Both the position numbers and the translations under genes were made by a program. The notes below the pieces were generated by a model that was not told the origin of the DNA, made no database searches, and saw only the letters and a program-made list of their open reading frames with translations. Of a stretch of DNA of 47,220 nt, positions 1 to 7,224 are shown piece after piece. The stretch lies in assembly GCA_000970895.1 (NCBI GenBank), contig JYHA01000087.1:1-47220 (forward strand), written 5' to 3'. The first letter of the stretch is position 1. Each line of letters starts with the position of its first letter. The stretch is from Candidatus Arcanibacter lacustris. Lineage in GTDB: Bacteria > Pseudomonadota > Alphaproteobacteria > Rickettsiales > Arcanibacteraceae.

Positions 1-84
1 TATAGTGACCCCCTAAATTAGTACCAAAAAAAATTAGTTAATCCGAGTTAATTTATGTTAAAATTAAATTGCAAGGAGAGTAAT

Positions 85-372
85 ATGGTAATGAAGAAAC
101 AATATGATGCAAAATTCAAGGCTAAAATAGCATTGGAATTATTAAAAGAGCAAAAGAGTGTTATAGAGGTAAGTGCCCAATATAAAGTACCACAAACTAA
201 TTTGCATAGTTGGAAAAATAAGCTGGTTGAATCTGCTGTGGAAATTTTTTTACCAGAGGCTGAAAAAAACAAGCAACTAAAAGCAAAAGAGGAGGAAATC
301 AATTTATTACATAAAATTATTGGCGAAATTACGGTTGAAAATAATTTCTTTAAAAAAAAGTTAAAACAATAG
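85..372 (+). CDS. IS3-family transposase OrfA (helix-turn-helix protein)
   Basis: About 95 residues. It has the IS3 OrfA layout: a basic N-terminal helix-turn-helix region (K-A-K-I-A-L-E-L-L motif, then the V-P-Q-T-N-L-H-S-W-K-N-K recognition part) followed by a leucine-zipper-like C-terminus (E-I-N-L-L-H-K-I-I-G-E-I). OrfA binds the inverted repeats and provides the N-terminal part of the frameshifted OrfAB transposase. I chose the ATG at 85 because AAGGAG at 73-78 lies at the right distance. An upstream in-frame ATG at 55 has no such site, and the ATG at 91 is also possible. The reading frame ends at 370-372, just after the slippery sequence. Confidence 0.88.
   Translation: MVMKKQYDAKFKAKIALELLKEQKSVIEVSAQYKVPQTNLHSWKNKLVESAVEIFLPEAEKNKQLKAKEEEINLLHKIIGEITVENNFFKKKLKQ
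354..360 (+). promoter_or_regulatory. -1 programmed ribosomal frameshift site (A AAA AAG)
   Basis: In the orfA frame the codons at 355-360 read AAA AAG, preceded by A at 354. This gives the heptamer A-AAA-AAG inside a run of eight A (352-359), a classic IS3-family slippery site. Slipping back one base enters a frame that is open from here through the orfB ATG at 393 and on to 1214, so a fused OrfAB can be made. No downstream stimulatory structure was worked out. Confidence 0.8.
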
Positions 373-392
373 ATTACCAGCTGAAATTAGCG

Positions 393-1214
393 ATGCTAGA
401 TCCCTTAGATGAAGAAGTATCTGTTCGTCATCAAGCGAGGCTTTTAGGGGTATGTAGGTCAAAAATATACTATAAACCAATTATTAGTGATGATAATTTT
501 ATAGCTAATGAGATTTTAGAAATTTATGGTAATTCTGATTGTAGATATGGATATAGAAAAATTCATGCATCATTACTAGTTAAGGGATTGATTATTAATA
601 AGAAAAAAATACAAAGAATGATGAAAAATCTAGGATTGCAGGGCTTGTATCCAAAGAAAAAGATTAATACTACCATTAAAAATGAGCTACATAAAATTTA
701 CCCATATTTACTAAAAAATGTAAATATTACAAGGAGTAATCAAGTATGGTGTAGTGATATTACTTATATTTGGGTAGAAAATAAATTTATGTATTTTATA
801 GCTATTATTGATTTACATAGTAGATATATTGTATCATATGGGTTAAGCTATAGTTTAGAGGCTGATTTTTATGTGGAAATACTTAAAAATTCTCTAGTGA
901 CGGCCCGTCCAGAAATATTTAATACTGATCAGGGGAGTCAATTTACAAGCAATGGATTTATTAATATATTAATTGCTAATAAGATTGCAATCAGTATGGA
1001 TCATCAGGGAAGATGCTTTGATAATATTCATGTGGAGCGCTTGTGGCGTACTGTAAAGCAGGAGGCTGTTTATTATTACAAACCAGAAACTGTAGCAGAA
1101 TTAGAAAAAGTACTTAATGAATTTGTAATATGGTACAATAATGAAAGGATTCATCAAGCTTTATTGTACAAAACACCAAGGGAAGTTTATTATGGCATGA
1201 AAAAAAGTGATTAA
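393..1214 (+). CDS. IS3-family transposase OrfB (DDE integrase domain)
   Basis: 273 residues as an independent ORF, and normally expressed as an OrfAB fusion through the slippery site at 354-360, since the frame is open upstream of the ATG. An N-terminal HTH_21-like region (R-Y-G-Y-R-K-I-H near residue 51) precedes a retroviral-type integrase core. The catalytic triad is visible: D122 (W-C-S-D-I-T-Y), D179 (N-T-D-Q-G-S-Q-F) and E215 (V-E-R-L-W-R-T), with the expected 35 residues between the last two. The conserved C-terminal W-Y-N-N-E-R-I-H-Q-A-L motif is present. It catalyses cleavage and joining of the IS ends. It is full length with no internal stop. Confidence 0.93.
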   Translation: MLDPLDEEVSVRHQARLLGVCRSKIYYKPIISDDNFIANEILEIYGNSDCRYGYRKIHASLLVKGLIINKKKIQRMMKNLGLQGLYPKKKINTTIKNELHKIYPYLLKNVNITRSNQVWCSDITYIWVENKFMYFIAIIDLHSRYIVSYGLSYSLEADFYVEILKNSLVTARPEIFNTDQGSQFTSNGFINILIANKIAISMDHQGRCFDNIHVERLWRTVKQEAVYYYKPETVAELEKVLNEFVIWYNNERIHQALLYKTPREVYYGMKKSD

Positions 1215-1216
1215 AA

Positions 1217-1257
1217 AGGGCGGCTCCAAAAAAGATGATCTTTTCTGGAGCCGCCCT
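1217..1257. terminator. Long GC-rich hairpin after transposase
   Basis: Arms AGGGCGGCTCC (1217-1227) and GGAGCCGCCCT (1247-1257) are perfectly complementary. The inner bases also pair with one mismatch, giving a stem of about 20 bp. It begins three bases after the orfB stop and is followed by ATTTTG, so it may terminate transcription from the IS and block read-through in both directions. A second copy of one arm (GGGCGGCTCC plus AAAAGAT) begins near 1266, so the motif occurs three times in about 75 bases. It is far more GC-rich than its surroundings. Confidence 0.65.
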
Positions 1258-1351
1258 ATTTTGTAGGGGCGGCTCCGGAAAAGATAATCTTTTTTCCCAA
1301 AGGTGAAAAAAACGGATTAACTTTTAAAAAATGGTTTGACAAATGGGGTCA

Positions 1352-1678
1352 CTATATAGTGCCAGTGCCACTGCATGCAACCGGTGTGTCGAGGCATCCA
1401 TCCATATATCCGACTTTTCCATTTCCATCTCCATTATTTGCCCCTACTATAAACGAGCTGGCATTGTTAAAATCCCCTGGTATAGCATTGTAACCGTACT
1501 TGCTAGAAAAAATAGTCAATGCCGATCTATAGCTAGAAATTTGATTTACTAAGGATCTAGCGTTAGCCGCTTCTATTAAAGATTGACCAACTAATATTCC
1601 ACCTATTAACAAGCCAATTATAACCATCACTATGGAAAGTTCAATTAAGGTGAAGCCTCCATTTTTTGATCTAAACAT
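1352..1678 (-). pseudogene. Type IV pilin/pseudopilin-like protein, 3' end lost to IS insertion
   Basis: The 108 residues left begin with a prepilin signature: a short basic leader, then G-F-T-L-I-E-L-S-I-V-M-V-I-I-G-L-L. The prepilin peptidase would cut before F, and the Glu at +5 is present. A hydrophobic alpha1 helix and an A-N-A-R-S-L-V segment follow, then Y-N-A-I-P-G-D-F, a motif common in pseudopilins. The reading frame runs directly into the IS inverted repeat, whose bases give the stop at 1352-1354, so the globular C-terminus is missing. Its ATG directly follows the MCP stop codon (zero spacing), so the two were probably cotranscribed. Whether the original product was a pilus, competence or secretion pseudopilin cannot be told. 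Confidence 0.8.
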
Positions 1679-3298
1679 TTAAACTGTATCCTTTATAGTC
1701 TGGAAGAAGGTTTTAACCTCGCTATCGAGCGATGTAGATAATTCAGATATGATTTGCACTGCATCGTTTAATTGCTCTGAAGCGCCTTCTACATCGCCAA
1801 AAGAATCGCCCACATCTCTAACATCAGAAGATACTTCTTTGACCGAGGTAGCAAAGCTATCCATGGTTTTAGACATTTCTTTAGTAGCCATCTCTTGTTC
1901 TTTAATTGCGTTGGCAATTTGATTAAATACATCTTTAATGAGATTTACTGAAGTTTTAACAGGATTTAAATAAGTTACCACATCCATACTGGCTTTATCA
2001 ATGGCCCTAACCTGCACGTAAATATTTTTAGTAGATTCTTCTGTCTGGCAAGCAAGATCCTTAATTTCGGTTGCTACAACTGCAAAGCCCTTGCCGTATT
2101 CTCCAGCTCTTTCAGCCTCAATTGCTGCATTTAAGGATAGTAATTTCACATGTTTAGAAATATTATCGATTGCTTCGATAATGGCGGTTATTTTTTTGGT
2201 TTCATTGATTAATTCTTGGATAATTTTATCAATAGCTTCAGTTTTTTTAACCGCATCAACAAAACTCTCGTTACTACTCATCATATTACGATTGATATCT
2301 TGAATTGATGCTGACATCTGAACTATAGCTGATGCTACCATTTGCGTTTCTTGGTTCATTTTATCGGCATTATCAACCGTTCTAACCGATTTTTCAGAAG
2401 AAACCATCACGGTGTTTTTCATACTATCTGAAATACTATCAAGACCCATACAAGAACTACTTAAAGCTTCGAAGGATCTAACAATTTTTTTCTGGAAACC
2501 ACCAATAATTTTATCAATTATCTCTTGTCTTTGTAATTTTTCCTTAGCATCTGCTTCTTTTTCTAATTCTATGCTCTTAATGGCATTGTCCTTAAAGATA
2601 TTTAGTGCATAAGCCATTCTGCCAATTTCATCATCCCTAGTTAAAAAAGGTATTTCAATGTTGGTAATTCCAGATGCTAATTCATTCATAGCATGAGTAA
2701 TTCTTATAATAGGTTTGGTTACGATAATTCTAAGTAATGTACCAAGCAGTATAATCATGAAGCTTTGCATGACTATTACCACCCATAATAAATTACTTGC
2801 GCTTTCGCTAACTTTTCCTAAAACATTCTCCTTGCTCCAAGATATCTCTAAATAACCCACCACATTATTATCTGCTTTGATTTCTTTGATTAATACATAA
2901 TGATCTGGTAAGTCAAATTTTGTAGTATTTTGATCGATGTTTTTAAAATTATTCCATAAGGAGGCTAAATCTGCTTTAGGAAAATTACTAGATTCATAGC
3001 TACTTAATTGATTGTTAGCAGTATCATATATTGTTATAGCGCTGACTATTGAATTTGGATCTTCAACCAAATCCTTATAAGATAATTTAATATTATCAGA
3101 ATTTTTTGTTCTTACTCCGTCAGATAGTTGTTTATCTAGCATAGAAGTTATAGATGTGACATTGGTTGTAAAATCCAATAGCATATCTTTTTTCTGCTGG
3201 TGGATTTGAAATGCACTCAAAATAAAAAAGCCAGTTGCTAAGCTTATTATCAATGCCGTGATAATTTTTGCATTTAAATATTTAATTTTAAATTTCAT
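1679..3298 (-). CDS. Methyl-accepting chemotaxis protein
   Basis: About 539 residues. A first membrane helix near the N-terminus (I-I-T-A-L-I-I-S-L-A-T-G-F-F-I-L) is followed by a periplasmic sensor region of roughly 140 residues. Next come a second membrane helix (L-L-W-V-V-I-V-M-Q-S-F-M-I-I-L-L-G), a HAMP domain (N-E-L-A-S-G-...-R-D-D-E-I-G-R-M-A) and a long coiled-coil signalling domain. The highly conserved hairpin tip is present (E-A-E-R-A-G-E-Y-G-K-G-F-A-V-V-A). It would sense a periplasmic ligand and control CheA, although cheA and cheW are outside this window. I chose the ATG at 3298 because AAGG lies about eight bases upstream. The longer frame needs a TTG at 3337. It sits downstream of argR and directly upstream of the truncated pilin. 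Confidence 0.92.
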   Translation of the reverse strand: MKFKIKYLNAKIITALIISLATGFFILSAFQIHQQKKDMLLDFTTNVTSITSMLDKQLSDGVRTKNSDNIKLSYKDLVEDPNSIVSAITIYDTANNQLSSYESSNFPKADLASLWNNFKNIDQNTTKFDLPDHYVLIKEIKADNNVVGYLEISWSKENVLGKVSESASNLLWVVIVMQSFMIILLGTLLRIIVTKPIIRITHAMNELASGITNIEIPFLTRDDEIGRMAYALNIFKDNAIKSIELEKEADAKEKLQRQEIIDKIIGGFQKKIVRSFEALSSSCMGLDSISDSMKNTVMVSSEKSVRTVDNADKMNQETQMVASAIVQMSASIQDINRNMMSSNESFVDAVKKTEAIDKIIQELINETKKITAIIEAIDNISKHVKLLSLNAAIEAERAGEYGKGFAVVATEIKDLACQTEESTKNIYVQVRAIDKASMDVVTYLNPVKTSVNLIKDVFNQIANAIKEQEMATKEMSKTMDSFATSVKEVSSDVRDVGDSFGDVEGASEQLNDAVQIISELSTSLDSEVKTFFQTIKDTV

Positions 3299-3374
3299 TG
3301 CCTTATTCGCTTTAACCAAGTTAAATAGACTCAACAAAGATTATTATAAATAGTTTGTATTAAATTTTTATTAA

Positions 3375-3788
3375 TTAAATGATTGCAAAAATCTGATTTT
3401 TCAATAATTCCAACGAATATTTGCCATTAGTTGCAGCAAATATCGTATCATCCCCCGCTATGGTGCCTAAAATCCCTTTAAGTGATTCTTTTTGTCTGTC
3501 TATTTTGGAGGCAATAGCAGAGGCATTGCCTGGTTGGGTGTGGATGATTAGCATGTTGGGAGGGGATAGATCAATATGTTTGATTAAGTTGGATGATGTT
3601 TTTATTGCTAGAATTTGATATTTTCCTTCGCGCTTGATGATATTTAGTTTTTTCAGTCGCCTTGATAGGTTGGATTGGATAAGGCTGATCCCTGCTTGTG
3701 CTAAATATTTGATAATATCTTGTTGCTCATAACAATTTTCTTTTTCTATAATTATTAAAATATTTTTATCAATTTCTATAGATTTCAT
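3375..3788 (-). CDS. argR: Arginine repressor family transcription regulator
   Basis: 137 residues, slightly short for ArgR (about 150). The N-terminal winged helix carries Q-S-N-L-S-R-R-L-K-K-L, matching the ArgR recognition helix S-Q-A-T-V-S-R-D-I. The C-terminal ligand-binding/trimerisation domain has T-Q-P-G-N-A-S-A-I-A-S and G-I-L-G-T-I-A-G-D-D-T-I-F-A, close to the family signature G-T-I-A-G-D-D-T-I-F. ArgR hexamers bind arginine and then operator DNA. No arginine biosynthesis genes are in the window. The gene is divergent from an amino-acid ABC transporter with about 55 bp between them, which suggests it controls uptake, as the chlamydial ArgR does for its glnPQ-type arginine transporter. 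Confidence 0.85.
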   Translation of the reverse strand: MKSIEIDKNILIIIEKENCYEQQDIIKYLAQAGISLIQSNLSRRLKKLNIIKREGKYQILAIKTSSNLIKHIDLSPPNMLIIHTQPGNASAIASKIDRQKESLKGILGTIAGDDTIFAATNGKYSLELLKNQIFAII

Positions 3789-3805
3789 AAATTATCCTTG
3801 ATTTA

Positions 3806-3849
3806 TTGCATATAATCTCATATATTAGCATATATCTATAAATATGCAA
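3806..3849. promoter_or_regulatory. Possible ArgR operator region (palindromic)
   Basis: The argR/transporter spacer holds inverted repeats: TTGCATAT (3806-3813) with ATATGCAA (3842-3849), and a nested copy GCATAT (3828-3833) with ATATGC (3842-3847). The core resembles the TGNAT/ATNCA half-site logic of ARG boxes but is not a perfect match to the enterobacterial consensus. The right arm overlaps the upstream ATG at 3844, consistent with translation starting at 3865. The assignment as ArgR operator rests on position and symmetry only. Confidence 0.4.
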
Positions 3850-3864
3850 GCAACAAAGGAATAT

Positions 3865-5250
3865 ATGCAAATAATAATGAGGGTTATGATCGGGTTGGTT
3901 TTATCTCTATCGGGATGTGGGGAAGAATCTGGCAATAATAATATCATCAAAATTGGAGTGTCGCCTGACTACCCACCTTTTGAATTTAAAAAAGATGGCC
4001 AGTTATCTGGCTTTGATATTGATTTAGCTAGATTAATTGGAAGGGAGCTGGGTAAGGAAGTTAAATTTGCTGAAATGGAATTTAATAGCATTTTGGCTTC
4101 TTTAAATAATGATCATATTGATGCTGGGATTTCTGCAATTACAGTTACTGATGAGCGTCGGAAGAGTTTTGATTTTTCTGATATTTATCATTTCGCAAGT
4201 CTTGCTGCTATTTATAAAAAAGAACATCCTATTAACAATAAAGATGATTTGATGGGTAAGAAAGTAGCATGTCAACTTGGTACTACCATGGAGATTTGGC
4301 TAAAAAACAACGTAACTTCAGCGCGTATAATTACCTTTGATAATAATAATCAAGCTATAGAATCGCTAAAATCTGGCTATTCTCAATCAGTTATTATCGA
4401 TGCTGATCAAGCAAAATCATTTGCTCTGAATAATCCAGAACTTAGCTATCAAATTATTGCCAAAGCTGATGATGGGTTTGTAGTGGCTCTAAAGAAAAAT
4501 TCGGATCTCACTAAAGATATTAATGAGGCGCTTAAAAAACTAATAGCTAATGGTGAGGTAGAAAAGCTAGAAGAAAAATGGTTGAGTGGATCGAAAGAGC
4601 CTAATGAAAGCAGCTTTAGTAAGGAAGATATATTATTTATTGGTTCTGGGATGTTATTGTCCTTAGAGCTTATGTTCGGTGGGATTATAATTGGCATGGT
4701 CTTTGGGGTGATAATTTCAGTATTAAGAGCTAAAAAAATCGCACTAATTGTAATTAATCGTTTTATATCAATAATCAGGGGCACCCCCTTAATCCTGCAA
4801 TTAAGCTTCTTTTTCTTTGCTTTTCCAGGAATTACAGGCATTAAGCTGAGTATTGCCACTGCTGGTATTATTACTTTTGGTCTTAATAGTTCAGCTTATA
4901 TTGCAGAGATTCTTCGTTCAGGAATTGAGAGTTTGCCTAAGGGGCAGTTTGAGGCTGCTAAAACCTTGCAAATCAAAACCATACCAATGTGGCGTGATAT
5001 TATCTTGCCACAAGTATTTCGTAATGTCTTGCCATCTTTAACTAGTGAATTAATTACTTTGCTTAAAGAAACGGCCCTAATCAGTACGATAGGTGGTATG
5101 GATTTGATGAGAAGAGCGCAATCAGTAGCATCAGAACAATTTACTTATTTCCTGCCACTCTCTGTTGCTGCTATTTATTATTATAGCTTGGTGTTACTAA
5201 TTGAATATATTGGAAAAAAAATAGAGGGGAAATATGCTTACAATAAATAA
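3865..5250 (+). CDS. Amino-acid ABC transporter, fused substrate-binding protein and permease
   Basis: About 461 residues in two domains. Residues ~1-20 are a lipoprotein signal (L-S-L-S-G-C lipobox). A type 3 solute-binding domain follows (I-K-I-G-V-S-P-D-Y-P-P-F-E-F near the start, G-F-D-I-D-L-A, D-A-G-I-S-A-I-T). From about residue 250 there is a HisM/GlnP-type permease with several membrane helices, R-G-T-P-L-I-L-Q, and an EAA loop (E-A-A-K-T-L-Q-I-K...W-R-D-I-I-L-P-Q) that contacts the ATPase. Such fusions are known in glutamine/arginine importers of other bacteria. The start at 3865 follows AAAGGA at 3855-3860; the ATG at 3844 lies in the palindrome. It overlaps the ATPase gene by 17 bp. 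The substrate is probably arginine or glutamine, inferred from argR. Confidence 0.88.
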   Translation: MQIIMRVMIGLVLSLSGCGEESGNNNIIKIGVSPDYPPFEFKKDGQLSGFDIDLARLIGRELGKEVKFAEMEFNSILASLNNDHIDAGISAITVTDERRKSFDFSDIYHFASLAAIYKKEHPINNKDDLMGKKVACQLGTTMEIWLKNNVTSARIITFDNNNQAIESLKSGYSQSVIIDADQAKSFALNNPELSYQIIAKADDGFVVALKKNSDLTKDINEALKKLIANGEVEKLEEKWLSGSKEPNESSFSKEDILFIGSGMLLSLELMFGGIIIGMVFGVIISVLRAKKIALIVINRFISIIRGTPLILQLSFFFFAFPGITGIKLSIATAGIITFGLNSSAYIAEILRSGIESLPKGQFEAAKTLQIKTIPMWRDIILPQVFRNVLPSLTSELITLLKETALISTIGGMDLMRRAQSVASEQFTYFLPLSVAAIYYYSLVLLIEYIGKKIEGKYAYNK

Positions 5251-5887
5251 TGTTAGTAAGGCTTTTGCTGATCATCAAATTTTAAAAAACATCAATTTAA
5301 CTATTGATACTGGTACTATTGTGGGTCTTGCAGGGCCTTCTGGTGGTGGAAAATCAACATTACTTAGAATCATTCAAAAATTAGAAACCATAGATCGTGG
5401 TGACATTAGTTATGATCATAAAGTTGGTTTTATGTTCCAGGATTTTCAACTTTTTCCTCATATGAATGTTTTTGAAAACTTATCTTATGCTCCTAAACAA
5501 GTAAATAAAAGCACGAGTTATCATGCTGAAATTGATGATCTTTTGAATAAATTGGGGATGATTGATAAAAAATATTTCTATCCTCAAAAATTATCAGGGG
5601 GACAAAAGCAAAGGGTGGCACTTGCAAGAAGCTTAATGATGAAACCTGATTTGTTATTATGTGATGAACCTACCTCAGGTTTGGATGTGGCAACTATTGA
5701 TGATATTGTAGATTTACTAAAATCAGTTTGTAACGATAAAATGACTATGATTATTGCATCTCATGATCTAGATTTTTTAAGCAAAATAGCAGATCGTATT
5801 ATTGTTTTAAAAGATGGGTCAATTGCAGCTGATATTAAAACTTCTGAAGATGAAGATATAGTGGCGAGTTTAAAGAAACTATATTAG
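5234..5887 (+). CDS. Amino-acid ABC transporter ATP-binding protein
   Basis: 217 residues, a compact PAAT-type ATPase. Visible motifs are Walker A G-P-S-G-G-G-K-S-T, Q-loop F-M-F-Q-D-F-Q-L-F-P-H-M, signature L-S-G-G-Q-K-Q-R-V-A-L-A-R, Walker B L-L-L-C-D-E-P-T-S-G-L-D and the switch His in I-I-A-S-H-D. It energises the fused binding protein/permease encoded just upstream. The start lies 17 bp inside that gene, preceded by GAGGGGAA, so the two are translationally coupled. It resembles GlnQ/ArtP/HisP. The exact substrate cannot be read from the ATPase. Confidence 0.92.
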   Translation: MLTINNVSKAFADHQILKNINLTIDTGTIVGLAGPSGGGKSTLLRIIQKLETIDRGDISYDHKVGFMFQDFQLFPHMNVFENLSYAPKQVNKSTSYHAEIDDLLNKLGMIDKKYFYPQKLSGGQKQRVALARSLMMKPDLLLCDEPTSGLDVATIDDIVDLLKSVCNDKMTMIIASHDLDFLSKIADRIIVLKDGSIAADIKTSEDEDIVASLKKLY

Positions 5888-5892
5888 ACTTA

Positions 5893-5969
5893 TGGGGCGA
5901 GCGACGGGTCTCGAACCCGCGACAACCAATACCACAAACTGGGGCTCTACCAACTGAGCTACGCCCGCC
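5893..5969 (-). tRNA. tRNA-His (anticodon GTG)
   Basis: The reverse strand folds into a full cloverleaf. The 7-bp acceptor stem is GCGGGCG with CGCTCGC (one G-U pair), and the extra G(-1) typical of tRNA-His sits opposite C73. The D arm is GCTCAGTTGGTAGAGC, the anticodon stem CCAGT/ATTGG carries loop TTGTGGT with GTG at its centre, and the T arm is CGGGTTCGAGACCCG. The 3' CCA is encoded (5893-5895 on this strand). It stands alone between the ABC transporter and yciB. Confidence 0.96.
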
Positions 5970-5989
5970 ATAAGCAAACAAGTTAAGAC

Positions 5990-6018
5990 AACCTAGAATA
6001 ATCCTTTCGTAAAGTCAA
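5990..6018 (-). promoter_or_regulatory. Putative sigma-70 promoter of tRNA-His
   Basis: Reading the minus strand, TTGACT (6013-6018) is followed after 17 bases by TAGGTT (5990-5995). The -10 box ends 20 bp before the first tRNA base. The -35 matches five of six consensus bases and the -10 four of six. This is the only reasonable promoter in the 50-bp gap. Confidence 0.45.
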
Positions 6019-6020
6019 TA

Positions 6021-6575
6021 TTATTTTTTCTTAAAAGCAGATGGAATCTGTAATAAAGCAAAAATCATAGTCAATGGTATCATGCCAAAAACCTTGAACT
6101 TGATCCAGAAATCTTCAGATAAATTGCGCCAAATTAATTCATTTAAGATGGCTAGTGCTAGAAAAAACACCGCCCATCTAAGGGATATTTTTAGCCATTC
6201 TTTATCGCTTAATTCTATCATTTCGCCATAAATATATTTGGCCAAGCCTTTTTTAAATGCCGCCCCTCCAAAAAGAGCTATAGAAAAAATTAAGTTTATC
6301 ACTGTAACTTTCATCTTAATGAAGCTAGCATCTTTGGTGTAGATTGTAATGCCTCCAAAGATGACTAGCAATAAGCATGATACTGTTGAAACAGTGACTA
6401 TCTTCTTTTCATGCTTATATTTAATGCAAGTGGCAATGATAGTGGTGATGACTAAGCTTCCGGTTGCCCAGATCATGCCCTTATATTTATATAGGGCAAA
6501 AAATAGTAAAATTGGTATAATTTCTGTCAGTAATTTTGTAGTTGATTGTTTATCCGCCTGAGGTTGGTTTGTCAC
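6021..6575 (-). CDS. yciB: Inner membrane septation protein A (YciB/IspZ family)
   Basis: 184 residues, usual family length. About five or six hydrophobic helices are present (I-P-I-L-L-F-F-A-L-Y-K-Y-K-G; S-L-V-I-T-T-I-I-A; L-L-V-I-F-G-G-I-T-I-Y). The family hallmarks are visible, with P-I-L-L-F-F near the start and the C-terminal L-N-E-L-I-W-R-N-L-S-E-D-F-W-I-K-F-K-V-F-G. YciB affects cell envelope integrity and septation in enterobacteria. Its molecular activity is not settled. The start is a GTG lying inside the 3' end of the DUF2610 gene (26 bp overlap), which implies translational coupling. Confidence 0.9.
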   Translation of the reverse strand: MTNQPQADKQSTTKLLTEIIPILLFFALYKYKGMIWATGSLVITTIIATCIKYKHEKKIVTVSTVSCLLLVIFGGITIYTKDASFIKMKVTVINLIFSIALFGGAAFKKGLAKYIYGEMIELSDKEWLKISLRWAVFFLALAILNELIWRNLSEDFWIKFKVFGMIPLTMIFALLQIPSAFKKK

Positions 6576-7098
6576 TCTTTGTCTCGTCCTTTATTTCATT
6601 ATTTTCATCTATTGTTTCTTCGGAAGTTTCTAAATATTCTTCACCTAATTCATCTGAAGTTTCATCAAGATTTTCTAAAGATTCATCACTCTCTCCTTCT
6701 GGAGTTTCTAAGAGTTCATCGGTTAATTCTTCAGAATCTTCTAAAGATTCATCACTCAATTCATCCAATGTTTCTTCAGGAGCATCTGTATCTTCTTCTC
6801 CTAATTCTTCTTCTGCATTTTCATCATTTTCCTCTGAAGCTTCTTCAGATTCTTGTTGTTGTGCTGCTCCTAAAGCATATACACATAATTCTTCAAAAGA
6901 AACATTATTTTTTTCAGATAAATCTTTTAATTTTGCTACGCTATCCATCACATTGGCAGGAATTGTTCCACCCCTCTCGCGAGATAACCAATCTGCTTGA
7001 AAATGCAAAGGATGATGCTTTGGCTCTGGATCTCCAATATAAATTGTAAATGGTGATTGTACGCCATTAAAATCACAAGGTATTGAAAATTTTTTCAT
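6550..7098 (-). CDS. DUF2610 protein with long acidic C-terminal tail
   Basis: 182 residues. The first ~85 match a small domain I recall as DUF2610, known mainly from Rickettsiales: M-K-K-F-S-I-P-C-D-F, then P-F-T-I-Y-I-G-D-P, H-H-P-L-H-F-Q-A-D-W-L-S and S-F-E-E-L-C-V-Y-A-L. The remaining ~95 residues are a Glu/Asp/Ser/Thr-rich low-complexity tail, apparently an addition to the domain. The DNA of the tail contains an exact 18-bp direct repeat (6674-6691 and 6740-6757), suggesting growth by duplication. A strong AGGAGGA site precedes the ATG. The function is unknown; no membrane segment or signal peptide is seen. The 3' end overlaps yciB. Confidence 0.8.
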   Translation of the reverse strand: MKKFSIPCDFNGVQSPFTIYIGDPEPKHHPLHFQADWLSRERGGTIPANVMDSVAKLKDLSEKNNVSFEELCVYALGAAQQQESEEASEENDENAEEELGEEDTDAPEETLDELSDESLEDSEELTDELLETPEGESDESLENLDETSDELGEEYLETSEETIDENNEIKDETKSDKPTSGG

Positions 7099-7224
7099 AT
7101 AGTCCTCCTGGTCATAATTATATACCCAAAGTCAATCGTGAAGGGTGTAGCTTTCTTATCCTTAAACTCGGGGTGGCGCAATTCTAAAAAACAGCCTAAT
7201 AAAATAAAGCGAATATTCTGCGCC

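Larger units (their letters stand above)
1..1356 (+). mobile_element. IS3-family insertion sequence
   Basis: The element is bounded by a perfect 12-bp terminal inverted repeat, TATAGTGACCCC at 1-12 and GGGGTCACTATA at 1345-1356. The similarity continues imperfectly for about 24 bp on each side. It carries overlapping orfA and orfB joined by a -1 frameshift site, the standard IS3-family layout, and a D,D(35)E transposase. The right end lies inside a pilin-like gene on the opposite strand and supplies its stop codon. The left end coincides with the window edge, so a target duplication cannot be tested and the exact outer base is uncertain: the family's usual TG...CA ends would put the tips at 6 and 1351. 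Both reading frames are intact, so the copy may be active. Confidence 0.9.

Noticed and set aside
6542..7000. Long Ser-rich and Leu/His-rich plus-strand ORFs opposite the DUF2610 gene
   Set aside because: They are mirror images of the Glu/Asp-rich tail codons on the minus strand; there is no ribosome site or recognisable domain, and the DUF2610 domain on the other strand is convincing.
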